From NCBI GenBank assembly GCA_048267165.1, contig JBLWYD010000002.1, forward strand, positions 62,001 to 126,000: 64,000 nt of DNA, read 5' to 3'. A model generated the notes under the pieces. That model saw only the letters and a program-made list of their open reading frames with translations, searched no databases and was not told the origin of the DNA. This document shows positions 8,654 to 17,603 of the stretch, one piece after another (position 1 is the stretch's first letter; the number at the start of each line of letters is the position of its first letter). The translations under genes and the position numbers were made by a program. The stretch comes from PGYR01 sp048267165 (GTDB lineage: Bacteria > Bacteroidota > Ignavibacteria > Kapaibacteriales > UBA2268).

Positions 8654-10793
8654 GTGCCATATTTCCTACCATTTCTAGATAATAATAATTCAGAGCATTT
8701 TTCACATTAATTGTGAACTTGGTTTTAGAATCAAAAATATCTGAATAAACTGACATACTTAAATCTAGAATATGAGCATCGATCTTCAAATCATGGTCAT
8801 CAATCGTTTGTCCTAAGTTATTATCAATTTCATTATATTTACTTTTATATCGGTAGTCTAATTGTAACTCGAAAGGTAGTAATTTATAATTTAATGAATT
8901 GTACCAAAGATAGTTAGATCTATATTTCAAATCTTTATTCTCCACTATATTCATAGGATTCAAATAGGTCAATGACGATTTAAAAGTGAAATTTTCTTCT
9001 GTTTTAAATGTCATATCTATTTCAACACCAGATATTTCTGCTTCTATCACATTCATGAACTTAATTACAGCTTGAGAGGTTGACTCTAAAGATGGTTCTA
9101 TCAAATCATCATATTTATTATAAAATCCAGAAATATCAAAATTCAAATAGTTAGTTGAATTAAATATATCATAACTTATACCTAATTCTACTGATTGGCT
9201 AGTTTCAGATTTGAGTTGAGTATTTGCTACAACATTAAATCCCTGAAATTGGACCGATGCAAATCTCTCTGCAAGAGATGCTGTTCGGAATCCTCTTCCA
9301 TAAGAACCTCGAAGTATGATATCTTCGTTAACTGTATAATTCAGACCTATTTTGGGACTGAACTGAATTTCAGTTTCTATTGTATCTAAAAGCTCCTTAT
9401 CTACTCTAATACCAAGTGTAGCTATCAAATTGGTTACTGATTTGTTTTCTAATTGAGTATAAGCCCCAAGAATAGTCTGAATATTATCACCATAAGTAAA
9501 TGATGATACTTGATTTATTCTACTCTCGATTCCTGCAATCAATGAATTATCGTCATTCAAACTATTAGAATATTGAGTCTCAAAGAAGTACGTATTGCCA
9601 GTTGATTCACGATATTCAGAATTATCAATTGCTAGCATATTAGAAAAATAAGTATTGAAAAGACCTAGTTTTACATTCATAAAACTACTTTCATTTAGTA
9701 TATGCTTTAGATTTGAAGAAATAGCAAGTTTATCAGAAGTAATAGCGATACCTTCATCTGTCCCAGTTGGAGGTATAAGCGCCGAATCTAGGCTATTCCA
9801 ATAAACCCAATCATCCGTTTTAGAAGTTGAATAATTAACTGTCAAATCAATATTAGTTTTCTCAGAGAAATCGTATAATTGCCTTAAAAATAATGACAGT
9901 CTATCACTTTTGTCATATCGTTTGTAGCTATCTCGAGAGAACATTGATACTGATCCCATTATTCCATAGTCGCCAAATTTCTGAGAGTATGCTAAGTCTA
10001 GTCCTTTATCTATAAGTGATTTATCACTCCAATCCCATTGTTCATATTTCGGAGAATCATATACTCCAGAGTAAAGTCTTGCTCTTAGCATAGGGTTCGA
10101 AGTTGGTTTGGCGGTTATAACATTAATAACACCACCTAATGCAGAAGTACCGTATAAAGCAGAACCCGCTCCTTTAATTACCTCTACCCTATCTATGAAC
10201 AGAATGGGTATAATATCAAATTTAATATCATTGTTATCCGCTGAAAGTAATGGAAATCCATCTTGAAGGAAAATTGTTCTAGTACCTATACCGAAAGAGA
10301 AACCTGATGAACCCCTAATCGAGACATTATCTTGGTTTACTTCTACTCCAGGCACGTACTGTAAAGCGTAATCTAAAGAGGATATATTTCTAGTTGAAAA
10401 CTCTTCACTTTTGATAAGTGATACCGATATAGGGACATTCTGTATTGATTCTGTCTTCTTATTTGCACTCACTATCAATTCATTCGAATGATAAGTCTTT
10501 CTTTCTAATTTAATACTAATTGAATTGTTGGAAGAAATTGTAATAGTTTTCTTTTCATATCCGGCATAAACTATCTCTAATACCAAACTATCATTAGAAC
10601 TCTTAATATAGAAATTCCCTTTTCTGTCAGTTAAGTCACCAATTAGTGTATTTACTACAGAAACTCTAGCTCCGATAATTGGTTCATTGCTTTCATTATC
10701 AACTAATACTCCTTTTACATCTGCCATTGACGATGTGTACGTAATTAATAACAAAAAAAGTATATTCTTAAAAAGGTTGTGGTGGGAAATCAT
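8613..10793 (-). CDS. TonB-dependent outer-membrane receptor
   Basis: The 726-residue protein has a signal peptide (to ~24) and an N-terminal carboxypeptidase-regulatory-like domain at ~26-100 (GVLVDNESNEPIIGARV). A TonB plug follows at ~110-235, with VSIRGSSGFSFG, FLQDGFPL and VEVIKGAGSALYGTSALGGVINV. A 22-stranded-type barrel runs to the end. It imports a scarce ligand (metal chelate, cofactor or oligosaccharide) across the outer membrane; the ligand cannot be predicted. It lies directly downstream of, and overlaps by 26 bases, a lipoprotein gene likely to be its surface partner. The N-terminal regulatory-like domain is typical of Bacteroidota receptors. Confidence 0.92.
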   Translation of the reverse strand: MISHHNLFKNILFLLLITYTSSMADVKGVLVDNESNEPIIGARVSVVNTLIGDLTDRKGNFYIKSSNDSLVLEIVYAGYEKKTITISSNNSISIKLERKTYHSNELIVSANKKTESIQNVPISVSLIKSEEFSTRNISSLDYALQYVPGVEVNQDNVSIRGSSGFSFGIGTRTIFLQDGFPLLSADNNDIKFDIIPILFIDRVEVIKGAGSALYGTSALGGVINVITAKPTSNPMLRARLYSGVYDSPKYEQWDWSDKSLIDKGLDLAYSQKFGDYGIMGSVSMFSRDSYKRYDKSDRLSLFLRQLYDFSEKTNIDLTVNYSTSKTDDWVYWNSLDSALIPPTGTDEGIAITSDKLAISSNLKHILNESSFMNVKLGLFNTYFSNMLAIDNSEYRESTGNTYFFETQYSNSLNDDNSLIAGIESRINQVSSFTYGDNIQTILGAYTQLENKSVTNLIATLGIRVDKELLDTIETEIQFSPKIGLNYTVNEDIILRGSYGRGFRTASLAERFASVQFQGFNVVANTQLKSETSQSVELGISYDIFNSTNYLNFDISGFYNKYDDLIEPSLESTSQAVIKFMNVIEAEISGVEIDMTFKTEENFTFKSSLTYLNPMNIVENKDLKYRSNYLWYNSLNYKLLPFELQLDYRYKSKYNEIDNNLGQTIDDHDLKIDAHILDLSMSVYSDIFDSKTKFTINVKNALNYYYLEMVGNMAPIRFLNFQIESEL

Positions 10794-11247
10794 TCCAATC
10801 TACCTCTATATCAATGTTTACTGTTTCACCAAAATCTAAATATACAGTTCCGGGTTCATTTTTATTGCTAATATTATAAACCCCAACTATTCTTTGCATA
10901 GTAAATCCAGACTCATATTGCCAAGCCACCACTATATATTTCAATTCTATAGGTAAGTCTTTATACACAAATTGAATATCTTTACTTTCATTTGAATTAT
11001 CAACAACCACATCCTTAAATAGTGCTTCACCATTTAATACTTCATCGATTAAACTTTCAGAAGGTGGTAATTTGAATGCAACTACTCTTAATCCGTGTAA
11101 GCTGTCTTTCTTAGGCCATTCATTTACAAAACTAACCCTAACATTCAGGTTTGAAGTTTGGGCTTCATCAAGTGGCTCTAATCCTTTGTCGCAAGAAATA
11201 AGAAAAAGAGAGACTAATATTAAAATCATAGTATTGTATTTCTTCAT
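10768..11247 (-). CDS. Small lipoprotein upstream of TonB receptor
   Basis: The 159-residue protein has a lipobox (LFLISC, lipidation at Cys19), so it should be an outer- or inner-membrane lipoprotein. The body is beta-rich (VNIDIEVDWNDF near the end) and I do not recognise the family. Its stop overlaps the TonB receptor start by 26 bases, so the two are almost certainly one operon. By position it may be a ligand-binding surface partner, as in other receptor-lipoprotein pairs; that is inference. It is transcribed divergently from sodC. Confidence 0.75.
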   Translation of the reverse strand: MKKYNTMILILVSLFLISCDKGLEPLDEAQTSNLNVRVSFVNEWPKKDSLHGLRVVAFKLPPSESLIDEVLNGEALFKDVVVDNSNESKDIQFVYKDLPIELKYIVVAWQYESGFTMQRIVGVYNISNKNEPGTVYLDFGETVNIDIEVDWNDFPPQPF

Positions 11248-11307
11248 AAAATAAATCTACTTAATTTCGTTTAAATTTAATATTTTTTTAATAAATATGG
11301 TAATATA

Positions 11308-11898
11308 ATGGGTAAAATAAAATTTATCATTTCGTTAGCTGCATCAGCATTATTATTTATTTCTTGTAGCGAAGCTGATCACAATCACGATGATAAAGTT
11401 AATGAAAACACTCAAGAAACTTCACATGTACATCTTGAAGAAGCTAATATAGAAACAGCTCTAGTAATTTTGTATCCAACAGAAGGTAGTGAAGCAAACG
11501 GTCAAGTTACTTTTACCAAAATGGAAGACGGTAGAATAAAAGTAAATGCAGAAGTTTACAATCTAACTCCCGGTAAACATGGTTTCCATGTACATGAATT
11601 TGGTGATTGTTCTTCACCTGATGGCAAATCAGCAGGTGGACATTTTTTCACAGATCACGATAATCATGGATCTCTTGAAGAACATAAAACTCATGTTGGT
11701 GATTTAGGAAATTTAGAAGCAAATGCTGATGGAATTGCAAAAGCCACTTTTATAACAGATAAGCTATCTTTTTCTGGAATGAATAGCATAATTGGTAGAG
11801 GAGTAATTGTACATGAAGGAGAAGATGATACAAAGACACAACCAACTGGCGGTGCTGGTGCTAGGGTCGCTTGTGGTGTAATAGGTATTACTAAGTAA
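11308..11898 (+). CDS. sodC: Cu/Zn superoxide dismutase, lipoprotein form
   Basis: The 196-residue protein converts superoxide to oxygen and hydrogen peroxide outside the cytoplasm. A signal peptide with lipobox LLFISC (Cys20) predicts a membrane-anchored enzyme. A His-rich linker follows (DHNHDD, ~24-29). Signature motifs are all there: GFHVHEFGDC (Cu ligands and one disulfide Cys), GGHFFTDHDNHG (bridging/Zn ligands), HVGDLGN, IVHEGEDD and GGAGARVACGVI (second disulfide Cys, catalytic Arg). The length and motif order match bacterial SodC. The gene is alone on its strand and ends in a terminator. Confidence 0.95.
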   Translation: MGKIKFIISLAASALLFISCSEADHNHDDKVNENTQETSHVHLEEANIETALVILYPTEGSEANGQVTFTKMEDGRIKVNAEVYNLTPGKHGFHVHEFGDCSSPDGKSAGGHFFTDHDNHGSLEEHKTHVGDLGNLEANADGIAKATFITDKLSFSGMNSIIGRGVIVHEGEDDTKTQPTGGAGARVACGVIGITK

Positions 11899-11911
11899 AT
11901 TCAAAAGTACA

Positions 11912-11964
11912 AAAATTAAAAAAAGCACTACTTTCAATTTTGAATGTAGTGCCATATTTTTTTT
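11912..11964. terminator. Bidirectional terminator between sodC and tRNA-Leu
   Basis: The stem GCACTAC (11925-11931) pairs with GTAGTGC (11946-11952), and an inner TTCAA/TTGAA extends the hairpin. A T8 tract follows on the plus strand, and an A-rich tract on the left gives a T tract for the minus strand, so it can end both sodC and the tRNA transcript. Confidence 0.8.
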
Positions 11965-11965
11965 G

Positions 11966-12049
11966 TACGAGAGATGGGATTCGAACCCACACGACCTTAA
12001 GGTCACTGCCCCCTCAAGACAGCGCGTCTGCCAATTTCGCCACTCCCGT
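11966..12049 (-). tRNA. tRNA-Leu (anticodon GAG)
   Basis: This is an 84-nt class II tRNA on the minus strand. The acceptor stem ACGGGAG pairs with CUCUCGU (one G-U), followed by discriminator A. The D-arm region is GCGAAAUUGGCAGACGC. The anticodon stem CUGUC/GGCAG holds loop UUGAGGG, giving anticodon GAG for CUC/CUU. A long variable arm (GACC-UUAA-GGUC) and T arm GUGGG-UUCGAAU-CCCAU complete it. CCA is not encoded. Confidence 0.95.
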
Positions 12050-12056
12050 AAGGTAT

Positions 12057-12872
12057 TTATTTGTTTAAAAGCTTTTCAATTACATCGACGTTAACTTTCC
12101 ATCTTCCAAAATTATCTTCATCGTATGGTCGGGAACCGTGGTAATCAGATCCACCTGTTGCTATTAGTTTATTTTCAATACACCATCGGCGCCAATATCT
12201 AATATGATGTTCATTGTGAGATGGGTGAAGTACCTCGATACCATCAAGTCCACTATTTATCATGAACCGCATTTCTTCTTTTGTAACATATTTGTTAGGG
12301 TGGGCAACTACAGTTTTACCACCTGCTTCATGGACAAGTCTAATAGCATCAACTATATTGAATTTTTCTTTACCTTCAAAAGCTGGTAGATTATCGCCTA
12401 TATAAACATCAAATGCTTCTTTAAAGTTTTTTACATAACCTCCTTCAAGCATTTCTTTTGCTATATGAGGTCTAGTAATAGAGGCTCCCTTTGCTTTCTT
12501 TTTAATCAAATCCATATCCAGATTTATATCATGATCAGCTAGTTTGCTTACTATTATCTCTGCTCTTTTTTCACGTGATTTTTGTAAGCTAATAAGCTTA
12601 GCATTCAGTTCTTCGTGGAATGGATCGACTCCGTAAGATAGAAGATGAATTTCCTTATCTTCAACATGAGTTGTTAATTCAACACCAGTTAGAAATTTGA
12701 ATTTATAATTATCAATCAGTGTTAATCCTTCTACAACACCTGATAATGTATCATGATCAGTTATACTAAATCCTGAAAAGCCAGCTTTTTTGGCCTTATC
12801 AAATAGCTGTTTAACTGTAAGTACACCATCAGAATGCACAGTATGTGTATGTAAGTCTGCTTGTAAATTCAT
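12057..12872 (-). CDS. PHP-domain phosphoesterase
   Basis: The 271-residue protein of the PHP family (YciV/RNase AM-like branch) has metal motifs DLHTHTVHSDG at residues 6-16, ITDHDTLSG near 38-46, GVELTT, and a late HPN plus GSDYHG. Known relatives are Mn-dependent 3',5'-nucleoside bisphosphate phosphatases or 5'-3' exoribonucleases acting on short RNA ends in the cytoplasm. Its ATG overlaps the proS stop codon by one base, so it is translated from the proS message. The length fits the family (about 270-290). Exact activity is inferred. Confidence 0.88.
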   Translation of the reverse strand: MNLQADLHTHTVHSDGVLTVKQLFDKAKKAGFSGFSITDHDTLSGVVEGLTLIDNYKFKFLTGVELTTHVEDKEIHLLSYGVDPFHEELNAKLISLQKSREKRAEIIVSKLADHDINLDMDLIKKKAKGASITRPHIAKEMLEGGYVKNFKEAFDVYIGDNLPAFEGKEKFNIVDAIRLVHEAGGKTVVAHPNKYVTKEEMRFMINSGLDGIEVLHPSHNEHHIRYWRRWCIENKLIATGGSDYHGSRPYDEDNFGRWKVNVDVIEKLLNK

Positions 12873-14575
12873 TATACTTCGTAGAATTTAGTTACGTTTT
12901 CAATAATATTAGCTGGATTGACTTCAACTTTCTCACCAGAACTTCTATACTTAATCTCAACTTTATTTTCTTCTAATCCTCTATCGCCTATTACAACTTG
13001 TATAGGTATTCCCAATAAATCAGCATCTTTGAATTTGAAGCCAGGTCTTTCTTTTCTATCATCTAACAATACTTCTAAACCAAGTTTTTCTAACTCATTC
13101 TTCAAATCATTACAAACTTTTTGTACTTGCTCCGATTTGTCATAAGCTAAACCGAGGATATGAACATGGAATGGAGTCAGACCTTTATTCCAAATAATGC
13201 CATTCTCATCATGATTCTGCTCTATCACACATGCCAATACTCTCTCTACACCAATACCGTAGCTACCCATAATGATTGGTTTTTCTTTACCATTCTCATC
13301 GAGTATTTTTGCGCCTAATGCTTCAGAATACTTAGTTCCAAGTTTAAATATATGTCCTAATTCAATAGCATTAACAACTTTAAGTGGATTACCTGATACT
13401 ATATCAGCTTCTCCTTCTAGAACAGTTCGGAAATCTTCGTATCCGTCTATTTTACAGTCTCTTTCAAGATCAATATTCTTGTAATGCTGATCATCTTCAT
13501 TTGCACCACTTACTAATCCATTTGCACCAAGTAACAATCTATCCGCAAATACCTGTATCTGTTTCTTGATATTAATTGGGCCTAACGAACCTGGATGAGC
13601 ACCGAATACATCTAGTATTTCTTCTTCATCAGCAGGTCTAACTTGATTAGTACCAAAGTAAGATTGAAGCTTAGATTCATTTAATTCGTCAATACCTCTC
13701 ATTAAAATCAAAACAGGTTTAGAATCGACAACATATACTACCGATTTAGCACATCTATCTATTTCTAAACTGAATTGCTCAGCTAATTCTTTAATTGTCT
13801 TTGCATTAGGTGTTGCAAATTTTTCAATTTCAGGGCAATTATCAATTTTCCCAACTGGTTCAACAGTTGAAGTAGCAACTTCAATATTAGATGAATAGCC
13901 CGATTCGTAGTTCACAGCACAAGTATCTTCTCCGTAAGGATTCTCTACCATAAATTCTTGTGATTTACTACCACCCATTGCACCCGAAGAAGCACCTACA
14001 ACGAAGAACTTTATTCCACATCTATCAAATATCTTGTGATAAGCTTCGGAATGTTTTTCATAACTAATATCAAGACCTTCTTCAGTAGCATCTAAAGAAT
14101 AAGAATCCTTCATCAAAAACTGACGACCTCTCATAACTCCAGACTTAGGTCTTGGTTCATTTCTAAATTTATTTTGAATCTGATACCATATTTGTGGTAC
14201 TTCTTTGTATGATTTCACACTTTGTGAAGCATGGTAAGCTATTATTTCTTCGTGGGTTGGAGCTAGTATAAGATTATCTCTGTTCTTAATATGGAACATA
14301 ACATCGCCCATTGCCTCTACCCTATTAGTTTGCTCCCATATTTCTTTGGGATTAAGAGCAGGTAATAGAAATTCTTGTCCACCAATAGCATCCATCTCTT
14401 CTCTTAGTATATCTTGTACTTTCTTTAGAACTTTATATCCAAGAGGCAGCCAAGAAAAAACACCTGCGGCTATTTGTCTTACTAGTCCAGCACGAAGCAT
14501 CAACTGATGAGATGGCATCTGTGCATCGTTCGGAATTTCCTTTAAAGTAGGAATAAAATATTGACTTTGATACAT
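12872..14575 (-). CDS. proS: Prolyl-tRNA synthetase
   Basis: This 567-residue class II aminoacyl-tRNA synthetase charges tRNA-Pro. It has the bacterial-type layout: an N-terminal catalytic core with motif 1 (LPLGYKVLKKVQDILREEM) and motif 2 (FRNEPRPKSGVMRGRQFLMKD region), an inserted editing domain at ~225-380, motif 3 (GSYGIGVERVLACVIEQ), then the anticodon-binding domain (LLDDRKERPGFKFKDADLLG). Length is the usual 560-575. It sits between holA and the PHP gene in a minus-strand unit that ends with a tRNA gene. Confidence 0.97.
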   Translation of the reverse strand: MYQSQYFIPTLKEIPNDAQMPSHQLMLRAGLVRQIAAGVFSWLPLGYKVLKKVQDILREEMDAIGGQEFLLPALNPKEIWEQTNRVEAMGDVMFHIKNRDNLILAPTHEEIIAYHASQSVKSYKEVPQIWYQIQNKFRNEPRPKSGVMRGRQFLMKDSYSLDATEEGLDISYEKHSEAYHKIFDRCGIKFFVVGASSGAMGGSKSQEFMVENPYGEDTCAVNYESGYSSNIEVATSTVEPVGKIDNCPEIEKFATPNAKTIKELAEQFSLEIDRCAKSVVYVVDSKPVLILMRGIDELNESKLQSYFGTNQVRPADEEEILDVFGAHPGSLGPINIKKQIQVFADRLLLGANGLVSGANEDDQHYKNIDLERDCKIDGYEDFRTVLEGEADIVSGNPLKVVNAIELGHIFKLGTKYSEALGAKILDENGKEKPIIMGSYGIGVERVLACVIEQNHDENGIIWNKGLTPFHVHILGLAYDKSEQVQKVCNDLKNELEKLGLEVLLDDRKERPGFKFKDADLLGIPIQVVIGDRGLEENKVEIKYRSSGEKVEVNPANIIENVTKFYEV

Positions 14576-14639
14576 TTTATCATTTTTTAATTAATAGTAA
14601 TACCAAATTTAAGAAATTAGAGCCTATGATTAATTATAT

Positions 14640-15686
14640 TTATGTAATTATATCGGTAAGAGTTCTAAACATAAGGTATTTGTTATCAGTTGATGTTGAC
14701 TTTAATTCCTCATCTGCTTTCGAAAGTAAAGAAATTGATCGTTCCACATCAGTTGGTGAGTACTTATTTAATGAGCGGATATACTCGTCAATAAAATATG
14801 GGTTTACACCAACTTTACCAGCTAATTGGAACTTATTGGAGGTAGCTTTTCTTTCATCTATTAACTTGAATAATGTTAAAAAATATCTAGTTAAAGTTAT
14901 TAGAATCAAAACTGATTGATTTGAATGCATCAACAAATTATCAGTTATACGTAGTGAAGTGTCTAAATCCCTATTCCCAACCGATTTTGTCAATTCGAAT
15001 ACATTATTTTCTTTATTTATACCGACTATCTCTTCAACATCGTCTATTGTAATATGATTATTATTACCCAGATAAACATTGAGTTTATCAAGCTCACTAT
15101 CAATTTCTCTTATAGAATTACAACTCAGAGCAATTAAATTAGCTGTTTGTATATCAATTTCTTTCTTATATTTTAATGCTCTTTTTACTACCCATTCTGG
15201 TATTTCATTATCATATAGTTTCGGATACTCAGCATATAAATCACTTTGAATCAGATATTTCAACACTTCAGGCAATTTATCAACTTTCGAATTAGCAGCA
15301 GATGCTTTCTTTGAATTACTGAGTTCTCTTGATATTCCATTCAATCGACTAGGCACACCTATAAAAAGTATGTTTGTACATGGATTAGGATTTTGCAAAT
15401 AACTTACCAAACCTGGAAATGACTTTCGCTTGTTCTTGTATAATACATCGAAATTATTGACTATTAATAGCTTTTGTGGAGATATTAGTGAAAGGTTATT
15501 AGCATTATCTACTATTTCTTGTTCTGATATTGAAGATCCATCTAAACGTTCGATTGAATTTTTATCTAATCCATTAGCAATTAATTTATCTGTTATCTGA
15601 GTAACTAATTCATCAACTAAGAAACCTTCTTCTCCAAATATTAAAAGAGTGTTTGGGATATTGTTTTGTTTGATATTATAGGCCAT
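14640..15686 (-). CDS. holA: DNA polymerase III subunit delta
   Basis: The 348-residue protein is the clamp-loader delta subunit that opens the beta clamp during replication. It begins with the family pattern NTLLIFGEEGFLVDELVTQI. Next come the AAA+-like region with LSLISPQKLLIVNNFD, the middle segment IREIDSELDKLNVYLG, and the C-terminal collar region with VFELTKSVGNRDLDTSL. HolA is poorly conserved, but motif order and length (330-350) are right. It lies 3 bases after the HD-GYP gene and 64 bases before proS on the same strand. Confidence 0.88.
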   Translation of the reverse strand: MAYNIKQNNIPNTLLIFGEEGFLVDELVTQITDKLIANGLDKNSIERLDGSSISEQEIVDNANNLSLISPQKLLIVNNFDVLYKNKRKSFPGLVSYLQNPNPCTNILFIGVPSRLNGISRELSNSKKASAANSKVDKLPEVLKYLIQSDLYAEYPKLYDNEIPEWVVKRALKYKKEIDIQTANLIALSCNSIREIDSELDKLNVYLGNNNHITIDDVEEIVGINKENNVFELTKSVGNRDLDTSLRITDNLLMHSNQSVLILITLTRYFLTLFKLIDERKATSNKFQLAGKVGVNPYFIDEYIRSLNKYSPTDVERSISLLSKADEELKSTSTDNKYLMFRTLTDIIT

Positions 15687-15689
15687 AAT

Positions 15690-16580
15690 CTAATCGTTAT
15701 TGTCAGCTAACATTAATAATTTCTGGGGTATTTGGTCTGATTCTACACATCTATATAGAGCCTTCAAAGTATCGTTTGCAACTACTTCACCTTTATTTGC
15801 TATCAATAATCCAGAAGAACTATAATAACTTTCAGCGAATATCATCCCAGGTTTTACATTTGCAATGTGAATTCTTTTTACAATGAATCCTTCGATTTTC
15901 TTTCTTTCAGATTCTGCAAGTTTCATAAAGAGATGTACTAACTCTGGGTCAAACTTTATATTCTTCTGATCATCTATATATTCTAGTATACTATCGAATT
16001 TTCGTTGAGTTTCTTGTAGATAATCCATAGCATTTGTTTTCTGAGATATATCTGATATATTATCAGATTTCATTGACTTATGCATGGCATTATGGTAGAA
16101 ATCAACAATGTTAATTATTCGGGCTCCAAGTTTGATTTGATCTTTCTGTTTCTTTTCAGGAAATCCAGTCCCATCAAAATTCTCATGATGCTCATATACT
16201 ATATCTGCTACACCATGTAAAGCCTTATGATTATAAATTAATTCTCTTCCAATATCAACATGAAGTTTATATTGCTTCATCTCTCTAGAATTCATCTCAG
16301 GCATCGTTTTAAATAAGGCAGTATCTCTAAATCCTATCTTTCCAATATCGTGTAATAATCCAGCAGTTCTGATTTCAAATACGTCTTCTTCATTTAGATT
16401 CATTAACTTAGCCATTTTACCTGACATATTTCCAACATATCTAGAATGACTATTCTCGTAATACCTTTCTGTCAAATCCAGAGAAAATTGGAGCGTTTTG
16501 ATAGTGTCAAAGATACTATTTGCTAACTGCGAACCTAATTTTTCTATTATTTCTTCTAGTTCTTTCGTATTATTGCTCAT
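15690..16580 (-). CDS. HD-GYP domain protein with C-terminal accessory domain
   Basis: The 296-residue cytoplasmic protein is of the HD-GYP family, metal-dependent phosphodiesterases that usually degrade cyclic di-GMP. It shows H77-D78 in LLHDIGKIGF and HHENFDGTGFP at 131-141, a GYP motif with F for Y. There is no N-terminal receiver; residues 1-40 may dimerise. Residues ~236-285 form a small domain of pattern VKPGMIFAESYY-SSGLLIANKGEVV, seen also as a free-standing protein at 38092-38421. It is the first gene of the unit leading into holA and proS. Enzymatic activity is plausible as the metal residues look intact. Confidence 0.85.
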   Translation of the reverse strand: MSNNTKELEEIIEKLGSQLANSIFDTIKTLQFSLDLTERYYENSHSRYVGNMSGKMAKLMNLNEEDVFEIRTAGLLHDIGKIGFRDTALFKTMPEMNSREMKQYKLHVDIGRELIYNHKALHGVADIVYEHHENFDGTGFPEKKQKDQIKLGARIINIVDFYHNAMHKSMKSDNISDISQKTNAMDYLQETQRKFDSILEYIDDQKNIKFDPELVHLFMKLAESERKKIEGFIVKRIHIANVKPGMIFAESYYSSSGLLIANKGEVVANDTLKALYRCVESDQIPQKLLMLADNND

Positions 16581-16676
16581 TATTTTTTTGTTTTCTTCGT
16601 CTATAACATTATAATCGGAAGTTAAGGAAATTTATTTAGGTAATTAAGAAAGTAAAACTAATTGTGGAAATGTAAG

Positions 16677-17603
16677 TTGGAGTTTAAAGATTATTACAAA
16701 GTACTTGGAGTTGATAAGACTGTAAGTCAAGATGAGTTAAAAAAAGCATACAGAAAACTAGCTCAGAAATACCATCCTGATATGAATCAGAATAATAAAG
16801 AATCAGAAGAGAAGTTTAAAGAGATTTCTGAAGCTTACGAAGTATTAAAAGATAAAGATAGAAGATCAAAATATGATAATCTAGGTAGTAGATATAGTCA
16901 ACACCAGAGATCAGGTGGCGCAAATAATGATTTTGATTGGTCTGATTGGTTCTCTGGTCAACAAGGTCAACAAAGATACAGTAATGCTGGGGATGCATTT
17001 GGAGGACAATCTGGTGGTGGTGTTTCTGATTTCTTTGATCGGATATTTGGTGGTGGTAACAGAGGTTATAGTCAAAGAGCAACTAGACCAAGACCACAAA
17101 AAGGAGATGACTATAAAACGAATGTAATTATTACCTTAGAAGAAGCTTACAACGGGACTTCTAAAAACCTTAAGATTAATAATGAAAGAATCAGTATTAA
17201 TTTCAAACCAGGTATAGTCGATGGTCACGAACTGAAATTATCTGGGAAGGGTACTTCTGGTAAAAATGGAGGACCAAGTGGTGATTTATATATAAAAGTG
17301 AATATAGCATTATCAGATGGAGCTGAAAGAAATGGCGACAATTTAACAATTGAAAAACAAATACCTTTAACCAGTATGGTACTTGGTGGTCAAGAAACCA
17401 TAGAAGTACTTGGAAATAAAATCAGTTTTAAGTTAAAAGAAGCTACTCCATCAGGAAAAAAACTGAAATTCAGTGGATTGGGGTTCAAAAACTATAGGAC
17501 CGCTGATAGGGGTGATTTATTTGTCAAGTTATACCCTCAACTACCTGCTAAATTAACTACTAAACAGAAAAAATTATATGAAAACTTAAAAGCACTTGAC
17601 TAA
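16677..17603 (+). CDS. DnaJ-family co-chaperone, CbpA type
   Basis: The J-domain co-chaperone stimulates DnaK. The start is taken at TTG 16677, giving MEFKDYYKVLGV, the usual CbpA opening; an upstream TTG at 16662 would add five residues. The J domain occupies 1-70 with HPD in KYHPDMNQ. A Gly/Gln/Ser-rich linker (~75-145, with GGANNDF and FGGGNRGY) follows, then the two beta-sandwich substrate-binding domains (KGDDYKTNVIITLEEAYNG, LSGKGTSG, GGQETIEV). The Cys-rich zinc finger of DnaJ is absent, so it is CbpA/DnaJ class II. Its stop codon abuts the stop of the convergent PPDK-like gene with no spacer. Confidence 0.92.
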   Translation: MEFKDYYKVLGVDKTVSQDELKKAYRKLAQKYHPDMNQNNKESEEKFKEISEAYEVLKDKDRRSKYDNLGSRYSQHQRSGGANNDFDWSDWFSGQQGQQRYSNAGDAFGGQSGGGVSDFFDRIFGGGNRGYSQRATRPRPQKGDDYKTNVIITLEEAYNGTSKNLKINNERISINFKPGIVDGHELKLSGKGTSGKNGGPSGDLYIKVNIALSDGAERNGDNLTIEKQIPLTSMVLGGQETIEVLGNKISFKLKEATPSGKKLKFSGLGFKNYRTADRGDLFVKLYPQLPAKLTTKQKKLYENLKALD

